From JAEUMD01 sp964559355 (GTDB lineage Bacteria; Pseudomonadota; Alphaproteobacteria; Rhizobiales; Hyphomicrobiaceae): DNA of 64,000 nucleotides. The stretch covers positions 1 to 64,000 of the forward strand of contig CAZLHQ010000002.1 in NCBI GenBank assembly GCA_964559355.1. The letters are read 5' to 3'. Shown here piece by piece: positions 16,323 through 25,174 of this stretch (the stretch's first letter is position 1; each line of letters starts with the position of its first letter). Position numbers and translations under genes: made by a program. The notes under the pieces were generated by a model. That model had not been told where the DNA came from, did not search any database, and saw nothing but the letters and a program-made list of their open reading frames with translations.

Positions 16323-19079
16323 TCAGAACTTGATCTTCACGCCGCCGTAAGCGGCCACTGGAGCCGCCGGCATAATCGTGCGCGGATCCTCGAAATCGAT
16401 GGTGCCACCAGACGCCTCCGAGGCCTCCTCTACATCGAAGAAGTTGCCAAAGATACCGTACCGTTTATCGAATACGTTGTTGATGAGACCGTAGATCTGA
16501 ACGTTGTCGGTGATGTCGTAGGTGGTGTTGAGGTTGACGCGCCACCAGCCCGGCAGCTTGCGCGTCAGATTGGCCTCATCACCGAAGAACACCGAGTTGC
16601 TGGCCGCAACCAGATCGGCGCCGAACTTCCAGCGTGACGTGATCGAATAGTTGAAACCAGCCTTCACGCGATGGGCCGGCACTCCGGGCATACGATCGCC
16701 TGGACGAACGATGATGCACGACGTCATCGCTGGATTGTCGGGATCGTATGTCGCTTCGGTGTCGCAATCGATCACATCCGGCCCGACTGCAGGCGTGTTC
16801 GGCGATGGATGCACGTTCGTGTCACGGAAGGTCGCATCGATGTAGCTGTAATTCATGTACGCCTTGAGCCGCTGCGACGAATAGGCGAGCCCGGCTTCAA
16901 AGCCCTGCCGTAGCGTGTCGCCCGCGTTGGCGAAGTAACCGCGGCCCGCCTCCTCAGCCGGCAGCGCCATGATGTCGTTCTTGCTCAAGGTGCGGAAGAA
17001 GCCAGCCGACCACTGCAGCTTCTCGGACCCTGAAGGAGAAACCGATTCACCTCTGAGACCCAGCTCCCACGTATTGGAGACCACCTGCTTCAACGGCGGA
17101 TCATCGGTAAGGAAGCTCTCGATGAGACACGGATTCTCCGGATCGGCACACGCCAATTCGGCCGGCGTCGGCGCGCGGTTCGCCTCCGAATAGCCGCCGT
17201 AGAGCGAAATACCCGGCACCAGCTTGAAGGTTGCTCCAGCACTCGGATTGAAACGCTGGTACTTGCTGGTGGCGTTGAGATCCTCAAAGTTGCCGGTGTT
17301 GTCCTTGAGCTCGATCGCCGCATGATTATAGCGGCCGCCAACCGTGACAGACAGTCGATCCGTCACGTCGAGCGTATTGAGGAAATAGAGGCCCCAATAG
17401 TCGTTACGCGAGCTGATATCGCGCGGCAGGAAGTCGTTGTCGTCGTCGACCGGCCCGTCGATCACGTTGCCGGTGCCGTGCACGACGAAGCGCGGACCGA
17501 TGAGACCCACCTCGCTGCTCGCGCCATATTTTACCCGACCACCATCATAGCTCATGCCGAGGATGAATTGGTTCGGCCGATCGAACAGACGCCGCTTTTC
17601 GACGGCCTGCAGCGAGAAGCCATAGCCGTTGGCGTCTTGCTTCGTGCGGTCGAGGGAACCCAATGGCAGATCGTCGTCGTTGTCGAGCACGATCGGCACG
17701 CCGCCCGATTCGAGCGGACCCGCTTCACTGCATACATTGTCGCCGCATTCCTCGAACTCGGCGATGTTGCCATCGGCATGTCGTTGCTTGAAGCGCCGGA
17801 AGTAGGAAACGCCCGAAAGCGACAGCGTATCGGTTGCCTTGACGCTGCCGTTGAAGGACAGCATGGCCACTTGATTGTCGGAAGTCTGTGGCGAGGTGAA
17901 CGTGCGTTCCCAGCCGAGCGCCAGAAGCTCCACGGGTGCCGCCGCTACGACGCCGACGAAGTTGTCGGCAGTGGTGAAGTTCAAATGGAACTCGCGCCGC
18001 GAATCCTTGAACCCGACATCGGCGTAAAGCCGCTTGATCTCGGAGGGCGAGAAGTCGCGCCATCCATCATCCCTGATGCCTTCCACCGCGACGAATGCGG
18101 CCCAATTGCCACTCTGCATCCCGGTGGCAAGACCGCCCTGAATGCGCCCGTTGGAGCCGAACCGCGTATCGATCTCGGTGCCGTGGAAATTGAAGCCATC
18201 CCGCATGGTGATGACGGCCGCGCCGCCGACGGCGTTGAGGCCGAACACGGGATTGCCAGAGACAATCGTGATATCGGAGATGGCATTCGACGGCAGGAAG
18301 TCGAAGTTGACGAAGTCGCCGAACGCCTCGTTGATGCGCACGCCATTCTGGTAGATGGCAAGGCCCTGCGCGACGCCCGGCAACGGCGAGGAATAAAAGC
18401 CGCGGTAGTCGATTTGAGTCTGGAACTCGTTGCCCTGAATGTCTGTCAGGATGGCGCCTGGAACTTGCGCCTCGACGACCGACTGCGGTGTCGGTGTCGG
18501 CTGTCGCGCAAAATCGGCGGCACTGGCGCGACCAACGCCGCCGGGCACCTTCTCCAGAACGACCTCGCTCCCCGCCAGCGGCGACAGCTTGATCCCGTCC
18601 GACAGCGCCGGAGCGGCATAGGCCGAGGCGCCACCCGTCGGCGGCGATGTCTGCTCGGCTTGCTGAGCCGGCGGTTGAGGCTCGGATACGGCTGCCGGTT
18701 GTGGCGCCGGCTGCGGGGCGGGCTGAGGCGTGGGTTTGGGTTTGGCCTGCTGCACGGGCTTTGGCGCCGGCTTCTTGGCCACTTTGGCGGCTGGTTTCGC
18801 CTCGGGCTTGGGTTCCGCCTTCTTCTGGATGACTTCGACGGCCGGCAACTGAGCATCCGATTGGGGAACGGAGGGCGTTGTCGCGGGCGGAGCGGCGGGA
18901 GTCGGTGCGACAGGTGTCGGTGCGGCGGCCGCAGGAGGGGCGGTCGGCGGTGGCGGCGCGGGTGCATCAGGCGCGGGAACCGCCGTTGGCGGCTGTTGTG
19001 CCAACGCCGATGTCGAAACCAATAGCGACGCCACTAACCCCATGAGACGCAGATGTTTCTTGTTATTGTCTCTGCACAT
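16323..19079 (-). CDS. TonB-dependent outer-membrane receptor
   Basis: 918 residues. Signal peptide (LMGLVASLLVSTSALAQ) followed by an unusually long Pro/Ala/Lys-rich region to about 150 that could span the periplasm. The plug domain (about 165-315: PQSVVEAQVPGAILTDIQGNE, YQNGVRINEAFGD, NPVFGLNAVGGAAVITM) precedes a 22-strand-type barrel. The protein ends in Phe (VKIKF), as outer-membrane barrels do. Substrate unknown. Its place directly behind the nor operon and near a chelatase suggests a metal or tetrapyrrole cargo. Copper (like NosA/OprC) is attractive but unproven. Confidence 0.88.
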   Translation of the reverse strand: MCRDNNKKHLRLMGLVASLLVSTSALAQQPPTAVPAPDAPAPPPPTAPPAAAAPTPVAPTPAAPPATTPSVPQSDAQLPAVEVIQKKAEPKPEAKPAAKVAKKPAPKPVQQAKPKPTPQPAPQPAPQPAAVSEPQPPAQQAEQTSPPTGGASAYAAPALSDGIKLSPLAGSEVVLEKVPGGVGRASAADFARQPTPTPQSVVEAQVPGAILTDIQGNEFQTQIDYRGFYSSPLPGVAQGLAIYQNGVRINEAFGDFVNFDFLPSNAISDITIVSGNPVFGLNAVGGAAVITMRDGFNFHGTEIDTRFGSNGRIQGGLATGMQSGNWAAFVAVEGIRDDGWRDFSPSEIKRLYADVGFKDSRREFHLNFTTADNFVGVVAAAPVELLALGWERTFTSPQTSDNQVAMLSFNGSVKATDTLSLSGVSYFRRFKQRHADGNIAEFEECGDNVCSEAGPLESGGVPIVLDNDDDLPLGSLDRTKQDANGYGFSLQAVEKRRLFDRPNQFILGMSYDGGRVKYGASSEVGLIGPRFVVHGTGNVIDGPVDDDNDFLPRDISSRNDYWGLYFLNTLDVTDRLSVTVGGRYNHAAIELKDNTGNFEDLNATSKYQRFNPSAGATFKLVPGISLYGGYSEANRAPTPAELACADPENPCLIESFLTDDPPLKQVVSNTWELGLRGESVSPSGSEKLQWSAGFFRTLSKNDIMALPAEEAGRGYFANAGDTLRQGFEAGLAYSSQRLKAYMNYSYIDATFRDTNVHPSPNTPAVGPDVIDCDTEATYDPDNPAMTSCIIVRPGDRMPGVPAHRVKAGFNYSITSRWKFGADLVAASNSVFFGDEANLTRKLPGWWRVNLNTTYDITDNVQIYGLINNVFDKRYGIFGNFFDVEEASEASGGTIDFEDPRTIMPAAPVAAYGGVKIKF

Positions 19080-19379
19080 CCCCGATCCCCCTGGCGCTTC
19101 GCCTCGCAGGCAGCGCCGCCGTCAAAGCCGGGAATTTTTCCCGCACGTTTCGGGAAAAATTCCAATAATCGATTGTTCTTACGAACGAATCTCGATTCAT
19201 CAAGCAATATGGTCGGCTGCATTCGAGCGTCAACGCGCGACGGGTACGATGCATCGCTTAACACGGGCGGTGTTGCGTCTACGCCGCGGTTTTGCGCCAA
19301 CTCGGGAACTCTTTCCGCAGGCGTGCAGGCAGATCTCCCGCCAGCGATGTCGGCCTTGGCAGAAGTTGATGCGGCAAGC
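19080..19379. other. Gap between norF and the receptor gene
   Basis: 300 bases without a supported gene. It contains the 13-bp palindrome described separately, which could serve the end of the nor operon, the start of the receptor gene, or both. I looked for the conserved core of a cobalamin riboswitch on the minus strand and did not find it. Confidence 0.5.
19131..19163 (-). promoter_or_regulatory. Perfect 13-bp inverted repeat upstream of the receptor gene
   Basis: Arms GGAATTTTTCCCG (19131-19143) and CGGGAAAAATTCC (19151-19163) around a 7-base loop, about 50 bases before the receptor start and about 215 bases after norF. It may be an operator for a dimeric regulator, or an RNA hairpin ending nor transcription. 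Confidence 0.5.
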
Positions 19380-19655
19380 TCAGACGGCCAGCACGTAGAG
19401 GCTGAGGACCACCGCCAGAATGAGCCCGATCAGCACCATCAAGGCATCGGCTGCCGCAGGCACCGTGCGCAGGTTCAGATATTGCCGCAGAATGATGCCC
19501 GCCTTCGCCCATGCGACGACGAAAAGTGCGGCGAGCAATGCCGGCCCCAGCCTCCCCAATCCCACGACGCGCCCGGCGAACATGGTGGCGATCGTAAGTG
19601 CCATCAGCAACATCCAGGAAACGAGTAGCGCGCGGACACTGGGATAATAGCTCAT
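19380..19655 (-). CDS. norF: NorF, small membrane protein of the NO reductase operon
   Basis: 91 residues with about three membrane helices (14-30, 36-53, 68-88), matching the small NorF / cytochrome-oxidase-subunit-IV-like proteins that end norCBQDEF operons. It begins 4 bases after the norE stop. Known relatives improve NO reductase activity, but their exact job is unclear. No catalytic residues are expected. Confidence 0.75.
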   Translation of the reverse strand: MSYYPSVRALLVSWMLLMALTIATMFAGRVVGLGRLGPALLAALFVVAWAKAGIILRQYLNLRTVPAAADALMVLIGLILAVVLSLYVLAV

Positions 19656-19659
19656 CGCG

Positions 19660-20265
19660 TCACCGCATCAGATAGACGATTGGAAACAGCAGCACCCAGA
19701 CGAGATCAACCATGTGCCAGAAGGTCGTGCCGATCTCGACGGTTTCGATCGATTGCTTCCACGCCACGATCGCGAGAATGGCTATTCCCGCCACGACGTG
19801 AAGCGCGTGAAAGCCCGTCGTTAGGTAGTAGAGCGTGAAAAACGTATTGGTCGATGGGCCAAGGCCGGCGGAAAGCTTGGCGTGGTACTCGACGATCTTG
19901 ACGACCAGGAACACAACGCCAAGCAGCGCTGCAGCGCCAAGCCACAAGCGCGCCGCGCGCGCGTGCGACACCGCCTGCGCGTTGACGGCGAGTGCCGCAC
20001 ACAGCCCGCTCGTCAAAAGCACCATGGTGTTGATGGCGCCCGCCAGCCGGTCGAGCTTGTCTTGCGACTGAAGGAATATCACCGGCTCGGAGATGCGCGC
20101 GCCTGCGAACGCGATGAAGGCGCCGCCGAACACCAGGATCTCGCTGACGATCAAGATCCACATCATCGGATGGCCCGGTAACTGCGATAGCACACCCCAG
20201 CTGCCGGCCAGTGTGTCGGTGTTGCCGGGGCTCTCGCCGGGGCCATGCGACTGCAATTGAGTCAC
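19660..20265 (-). CDS. norE: NorE, cytochrome oxidase subunit III-like protein
   Basis: 201 residues with five or more hydrophobic helices. The COX3 signatures are MMWILIVSEILVFGGAF, the conserved Glu in VVKIVEYHAKL, and FHALHVVAGIAIL...WHMVDLVWVLLFPIVYL. GTG start at 20265, eight bases past the norD stop. Part of the norCBQDEF unit. NorE is thought to aid assembly or full activity of NO reductase rather than to carry a catalytic centre. Confidence 0.9.
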   Translation of the reverse strand: MTQLQSHGPGESPGNTDTLAGSWGVLSQLPGHPMMWILIVSEILVFGGAFIAFAGARISEPVIFLQSQDKLDRLAGAINTMVLLTSGLCAALAVNAQAVSHARAARLWLGAAALLGVVFLVVKIVEYHAKLSAGLGPSTNTFFTLYYLTTGFHALHVVAGIAILAIVAWKQSIETVEIGTTFWHMVDLVWVLLFPIVYLMR

Positions 20266-20273
20266 CCCCAGCC

Positions 20274-22190
20274 CTACCCGATCAAATGGCGATAGAGGAC
20301 CGGAAGCGCGCTCGAAAGCCGCGCCGGGTGAGAGACGATCGAAAAGGCGTTGGCGCCGAAGATACGCGGAAAGTAGGTCTGCGCCTTCTGGTCGATCGTG
20401 ATGCCGAACACGGCGTGCCCGGCCTTGCGCGCTTCCTGGATCGCCTTGCGGCTGTCCTCCACACCATAGCGGCCGTCGTAGTGATCGAGATCGTTGGGCT
20501 TGCCATCTGTCAGCACCAGCAACAGCCGACGCCGCATAGGCCGCTGCGACAGGCGCTTGGACACATGACGCACGGCAGCACCCAGGCGCGTGTAAAAGCC
20601 CGGATGCAACGCGCCGATACGGCGGCGAACGACATCGTTGACAGGCTCGGTGAAGTCCTTGACCTGGGACACGAACACGCGGTCGCGCCGCAGCGAGGAG
20701 AAAGCGAAGATTGCCGCCTCGTCACCGCACGCCGCGATACCCTCGGCAAGTGCGGTCAGCGCCTCCTTCTCGACATCGATGATGGCGCGGTTCTGGACAT
20801 AACCTTCCGTCGAGCGCGAAACGTCGATCAGCACCGCGACCGCAAGATCGCGTGAGACCGCGCGCGATTGCCGGTAGACATGATCGGAGCCCTCGCCCCG
20901 CGCCACGAGATCGGCACGCGAGCGGATCAGGCCGTCCATGTCGAGTTCGTGGCCATCGAGTTGGCGGCTCAACACCTCTCGCTTCGGCCGCAGCGCTTCG
21001 AACTGGCGGCGCACCATGCGAATGCGTCGCGCCGTCTTCGGCCCCGGCTCCCACGCCGTGCCCGAATGCGTTTCATCCGCCACCCGCTCCAGCACACGGA
21101 CATGGTGTTGCAGGTGCGAGCCCGAACGATAGTCCCATTCAGGATAGGTGTGCTCGCCCGAAATGCGCTCGTTGTCGACATCGGCCGGCGCCAGGTCGAG
21201 ATCGATCTTCAACAGCGTGGCGGCGCGCTTCTCGTGCTTGGTGACACCGATTTCATCGTGATCGTCGGCGGCCTTGCGAGCGTTGTTCTCCTCATCGTCC
21301 TCCACGTCACGATGGAGGTTCATGAATTCGGTCCATGTGAGGATTTTCTCGAAGCGATGCACGATCAGCGGATTTTTTCGTTTGATCTGATCGCTCTTGC
21401 GGCGCTTGGCCTTGCGCATGCGGCCATCGCCGCCGGCATGGGTGCGTTTGCCCGAGCTATCGGTCTCCTCCTCGCGCGCATCCGCCGCCACGAGTCCGCC
21501 CGATGTTATGAGCGGCCACAGCGGCACCGGCAGGAACGGGCGATATCCAGCCGCGGCTCTGGCATTCTCGAACGTAATGCTTGGCGGCGTCACGCCGGCC
21601 GGGGTCGCAAGTGCAGCGCGAATGAGGCCCTCCACCGCCGTTTCCGCGGGCGGCAGCTTGCGCATGGGTCGCAACGGCAGATAAGCGGCAACGAGGGCAT
21701 CATAAGTCCGCGCCAACCCGTGAAAACGCGCGATGGTCGCTTCGGTCACTGAGGCCGCAAAGAGAATGGCTTGCACATCACGCTGCAGCGGCTTGGCGAG
21801 ATCGGGCGGTTCTTGCTCACAGGCAACCGCAGTCCAGGCCGCCATCCAGAAATACAAGCTTCTATTCAGCGCGCGGGTCGGCAGCAGATCGATTGTGCCC
21901 GGCAATTGCATCCTGATGCAGTCATAGGCGGCCGCGGGCAAACGCTCACTGCGACGGCCCAGGCGCTGGCGCAGCGACAGACGATGTTTTGAAACCTGAT
22001 CGATGGCGGCGACGATTTCCGCTGAGGCGTCGCCGCCGAGCGCATGAAAATAGACCCGAAGCCCTGCCTCGACCTCTTCGAAGCGAACGGCCTCTTCAGG
22101 AAACCGCACGATGCTCGCGCGATCGCCAACCAGACTGTGCCACAGATTGCCGATCGTCTCTTCCGGCTCGAGCAGATGCAGAAGGCTCAT
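20274..22190 (-). CDS. norD: NorD, vWA-containing NO reductase activation protein
   Basis: 638 residues from ATG 22190 (AAGGA 9 bases upstream), preferred over the longer frame to 22229. The long helical N-terminal half ends in a charged, acidic/basic linker (EETDSSGKRTH to DDEENNARKAADD). The C-terminal vWA domain, from about 455, has the metal motif DVSRST and LVLTDGKPND. NorD works with the AAA+ protein NorQ in activating or inserting metal (non-heme Fe) into NorBC. It is cytoplasmic. Confidence 0.93.
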   Translation of the reverse strand: MSLLHLLEPEETIGNLWHSLVGDRASIVRFPEEAVRFEEVEAGLRVYFHALGGDASAEIVAAIDQVSKHRLSLRQRLGRRSERLPAAAYDCIRMQLPGTIDLLPTRALNRSLYFWMAAWTAVACEQEPPDLAKPLQRDVQAILFAASVTEATIARFHGLARTYDALVAAYLPLRPMRKLPPAETAVEGLIRAALATPAGVTPPSITFENARAAAGYRPFLPVPLWPLITSGGLVAADAREEETDSSGKRTHAGGDGRMRKAKRRKSDQIKRKNPLIVHRFEKILTWTEFMNLHRDVEDDEENNARKAADDHDEIGVTKHEKRAATLLKIDLDLAPADVDNERISGEHTYPEWDYRSGSHLQHHVRVLERVADETHSGTAWEPGPKTARRIRMVRRQFEALRPKREVLSRQLDGHELDMDGLIRSRADLVARGEGSDHVYRQSRAVSRDLAVAVLIDVSRSTEGYVQNRAIIDVEKEALTALAEGIAACGDEAAIFAFSSLRRDRVFVSQVKDFTEPVNDVVRRRIGALHPGFYTRLGAAVRHVSKRLSQRPMRRRLLLVLTDGKPNDLDHYDGRYGVEDSRKAIQEARKAGHAVFGITIDQKAQTYFPRIFGANAFSIVSHPARLSSALPVLYRHLIG

Positions 22191-22339
22191 GCTGGCATTT
22201 CCTTCATTGCTCACCTGTCGAAGCGGCATCGTGCGCGACGATTGCTTATCGCTGCAACGACATCACCGAGGAAGACCCTGTCGCCAACACCCAGGACGGC
22301 CGATGACTGCCAGCCCTCGCATCACGCTCAGCCGAGCGC

Positions 22340-23146
22340 TCAGCCGATCACAGCGGCCACCACTTCCATCAGGCCATTCTTGACATCGGCGTCGTCCGAC
22401 AAGGGTTCGATCATGGCGCAGCGGATCGCCTCGTCGTGCTTCATGCCGGCCGCGATCAGGGACGCGCAATAGACCAGTAGTCGCGTTGAAACGCCTTCCT
22501 CGAGATCCTGACCCTTCAGCGCGCGAAGACGATGTGCGAGCAGCACCAGCGGCTTGACGCGCTCCGCGCTGAGCCCGCTCTCGGCGGTGACGATTTCGAC
22601 CTCGACCTCGGGAGCGGGAAAATCGAACTCGATCGCGATGAAGCGCTGTCGCGTCGAGGGCTTCAGCGACTTCAGGATATTCTGGTAGCCTGGGTTGTAG
22701 GACACCACGAGCATGAAGCTTTCGGGTGCCGCCAGTTGCTCGCCGGTGCGCTCGAGCGGCAGCACACGGCGGTCGTCGGTCAGCGGGTGAAGCACCACGG
22801 TGACGTCCTTGCGCGCCTCCACCACCTCGTCGAGATAGCAGATGCCACCGGCCCGCACCGCGCGCGTCAATGGCCCGTCGAACCACTCGGTTTCCCCGCC
22901 CTTCAACAGATAGCGGCCGGTCAGGTCGGCGGCGGTCAAATCGTCGTGGCACGAAACCGTCCACATCGGCAGACCGAGACGGGCCGCCATATGCGCGACG
23001 AAGCGGGTCTTGCCGCACCCCGTCGGTCCCTTCAGCAGCACTGGCAGACGCAGCTTATGCGCCAGCTCGAACAGCGCGCATTCGTTTCCGGTCGGACGAT
23101 AATAGGGCAGCTCGATTGACGTTTTGATCTTGTGCACCTGGCTCAT
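22340..23146 (-). CDS. norQ: NorQ, MoxR-type AAA+ ATPase
   Basis: 268 residues. Walker A GPTGCGKT (about 40-47), Walker B ICYLDEVVEA (about 101-110), and sensor segment SYNPGYQ (about 149-155) followed by STRQRF. MoxR ATPases couple to vWA partners; here that is NorD, about 150 bases downstream. The product is required for functional NO reductase in studied denitrifiers. It is separated from norB by a gap with a strong hairpin. Confidence 0.95.
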   Translation of the reverse strand: MSQVHKIKTSIELPYYRPTGNECALFELAHKLRLPVLLKGPTGCGKTRFVAHMAARLGLPMWTVSCHDDLTAADLTGRYLLKGGETEWFDGPLTRAVRAGGICYLDEVVEARKDVTVVLHPLTDDRRVLPLERTGEQLAAPESFMLVVSYNPGYQNILKSLKPSTRQRFIAIEFDFPAPEVEVEIVTAESGLSAERVKPLVLLAHRLRALKGQDLEEGVSTRLLVYCASLIAAGMKHDEAIRCAMIEPLSDDADVKNGLMEVVAAVIG

Positions 23147-23243
23147 TGGTCATCGACCCTTGCGAGAACGACGACGGCGCCCGGCGATTGCGGACGCCGT
23201 CACTTGATACAACGATAGCTCGTACCGCTCTGGCTGTCTCGAT

Positions 23244-23272
23244 GGCCTCGGCGGTATCGCCCCGCCGAGGCC
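23244..23272 (-). repeat. GC-rich hairpin between norB and norQ
   Basis: Perfect 11-bp stem (23244-23254 with 23262-23272) and 7-base loop about 14 bases past the norB stop, with no T run after it. It probably stabilises the norCB message or partly attenuates reading into norQDEF. Confidence 0.55.
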
Positions 23273-23285
23273 CGCTCGTTGCGGC

Positions 23286-24629
23286 TCATTCTGCCGGCGC
23301 CACGCTCGGTTTGGCGATCACTTCCTGGCTACGCGGCACGAATACCGCATAGAGGTAGAGCAACGCACCAAGCACGACGATCACGCCCGACAGCAGACGC
23401 ATCTGGAAGAAGATCGCGATCTGATCCTGCACATCCATGAAATTGACGCCGTTGACGCGCTGCAAGTGGGTTTGCACCACGCCTGCGAAGGTCAGCGTGA
23501 ACGTCATGAACGCCATACCGCTTGCCATCATCCAGAAGCTGATCATGTTCAGCACCTGGTTGTAGGGCTCGCGCCCTTTGAGGTACGGCATCGCATAGGT
23601 AATGATCGCCAGGTTCAGCGACACGTAGGCACCGAAGAAGGCCAAGTGTCCGTGAGCCGGAGTGATCTGGGTGCCGTGCGTGTAATAGTTCACGAAGTGC
23701 AGCGTGTGCAGGAAGCCCCATACACCGGCGCCGAAGAAGGCGAGAACCGCGCACCCCAAGCTCCACAGCAGAGCCGCATTGTTGGGATGCTCGCGCTTAC
23801 GCTTCCACACCATTGAGAATGTGAACAACACCATGGCGAAGAAGGGCAGGATCTCGAGGCTCGAGAAGATCGATCCGACCCACTGCCAGTAGCTCGGTGT
23901 GCCGATCCAATAATAGTGGTGGCCGGTGCCGAGCAGTCCCGTGAACAAGGACAGCGCGACAATCGCATAGAGCCATTTTTCCACCACTTCGCGGTCGACA
24001 CCCGTCAACTTGAGCATCAGGTAGGCGAGAATGGCTGCCATCACCAGTTCCCACACGCCCTCGACCCAGATGTGGACGACGTACCACCAGAACATCTTGT
24101 CGAGCACGAGATTGTGCGGCTCCCACAAGGAGAACAAGAAGAACAGCGCGATGCCCCACAAGCCCAACAGAAGCACGTTCGTGATAGCGGTCTTGCGGCC
24201 CTTCAGCACCGTCATCGTCACGTTGTAGAGGAATATCAGCGCGGCAACGACGATGCCGAGCTTGACCCACAACGGTTGCTCGAGGAATTCGCGACCGCCA
24301 TGGATACGAAATACATAGCCCACGACGGCCGCACCCGCGCCGAGGAAGAGGATGGCAAACTGAATGTAAGCAAGCTTTACGCTCTCGATCTCGCGTTCCG
24401 CTTCCTCGGGAATGAGGTAGTAGGCGGCACCGAAGAAGCCGAGCAGCAGCCACACGATCAGCGAGTTGGTGTGGATCATGCGGATGATGTTGAAGGGCAG
24501 CAATTCCGACACCGTGTTCGGATAGACATAGATGTAGCCCGCGACCAGGCCGAACGTGACCTGTGCCGCAAACAGGATCATGGCGCCCACGAAGTAGAGG
24601 TAGGCAACCTTTTGGCTTTCATATTTCAT
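23286..24629 (-). CDS. norB: Nitric oxide reductase large subunit, NorB
   Basis: 447 residues, twelve helices, heme-copper oxidase superfamily. Reduces 2 NO to N2O using electrons passed by NorC. Conserved pieces include IIRMIHTNSL (heme b histidine), HIWVEGVWE (active-site His and the family Glu), GLLGTGHHYYWIG (FeB histidines) and FVNYYTHGTQITPAHGHLAFFG (heme histidines). The lack of an N-terminal quinol-domain extension fits the cytochrome-c-dependent type. A strong GAGGAGG ribosome site is upstream; norC ends 12 bases before. Confidence 0.97.
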   Translation of the reverse strand: MKYESQKVAYLYFVGAMILFAAQVTFGLVAGYIYVYPNTVSELLPFNIIRMIHTNSLIVWLLLGFFGAAYYLIPEEAEREIESVKLAYIQFAILFLGAGAAVVGYVFRIHGGREFLEQPLWVKLGIVVAALIFLYNVTMTVLKGRKTAITNVLLLGLWGIALFFLFSLWEPHNLVLDKMFWWYVVHIWVEGVWELVMAAILAYLMLKLTGVDREVVEKWLYAIVALSLFTGLLGTGHHYYWIGTPSYWQWVGSIFSSLEILPFFAMVLFTFSMVWKRKREHPNNAALLWSLGCAVLAFFGAGVWGFLHTLHFVNYYTHGTQITPAHGHLAFFGAYVSLNLAIITYAMPYLKGREPYNQVLNMISFWMMASGMAFMTFTLTFAGVVQTHLQRVNGVNFMDVQDQIAIFFQMRLLSGVIVVLGALLYLYAVFVPRSQEVIAKPSVAPAE

Positions 24630-24641
24630 GACGGTTCCTCC

Positions 24642-25094
24642 TCAACCAGCGTCGTTCGGCGGCCAGTTCTGCGTGTTGATGCGGCTCGTCCACTCAAAGA
24701 ACGAGACGAGATCGTCGAGTTCCTTGTCGGTGAGCTTGAAGTTGGGCATCTGACGGCGGCCGGCGGTGCCTGACGGCTGGCTCTTGATGAAGCCCTTGAT
24801 GGCCTCACGCGCGCCCTGCGCGTCCTTGAGCCCGCCATAGCGCTTCCACACGTTGCCGAGCTCGGGGGCGAAATATGCACCTTCACCCAGCAGTGTGTGG
24901 CAGTTGATGCAGGAGTGCTTCTCCCAGATGGCCTTGCCGTTAATCACCTGGGCCGAGAGGCCCTTGGCGTCTGTCGATGTCGAAAGCGCATAATTGCAGC
25001 TTTGAACTGTGAGGCCGACGAATATCGCGAGGAAGAACGCGCTTCCTCCGTAGAAGATGTTTCGCGCGGCCGACTTCGTGAGTGCGTCCCACAT
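24642..25094 (-). CDS. norC: Nitric oxide reductase cytochrome c subunit, NorC
   Basis: 150 residues. One N-terminal membrane anchor (about 14-32) and a periplasmic monoheme domain with CINCH at 62-66. The axial methionine is probably that of GRRQMPNF. It passes electrons from periplasmic carriers to NorB. First gene of norCBQDEF. The ATG at 25094 is preceded by AAGGGG, and a DNR-type box is centred 73 bases upstream. Confidence 0.96.
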   Translation of the reverse strand: MWDALTKSAARNIFYGGSAFFLAIFVGLTVQSCNYALSTSTDAKGLSAQVINGKAIWEKHSCINCHTLLGEGAYFAPELGNVWKRYGGLKDAQGAREAIKGFIKSQPSGTAGRRQMPNFKLTDKELDDLVSFFEWTSRINTQNWPPNDAG

Positions 25095-25160
25095 GGCGTC
25101 CCCTTGCTCGCTGAATTACGAGATGGAGCGTCATTGGTGCATTTCGGTGCCGCGTGAGCC

Positions 25161-25174
25161 TTGACTTTTGTTAG
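25161..25174 (-). promoter_or_regulatory. DNR/NnrR-type box upstream of norC
   Basis: On the minus strand the sequence is CTAACAAAAGTCAA, i.e. half-sites TAAC/GTCA with an AAAA spacer. It matches the boxes before nirS and nosZ at 13 of 14 positions. The stop codon of nnrS (TAA) lies inside it. Confidence 0.8.

Noticed and set aside
17322..19025. 567-residue open frame opposite the TonB receptor
   Set aside because: It is the antisense shadow of a clear receptor gene; Arg/His/Asp-rich composition and no domain.
19080..19379. Cobalamin riboswitch upstream of the TonB receptor
   Set aside because: I looked for the conserved B12-box core on the minus strand and did not see it; only the 13-bp palindrome stands out.
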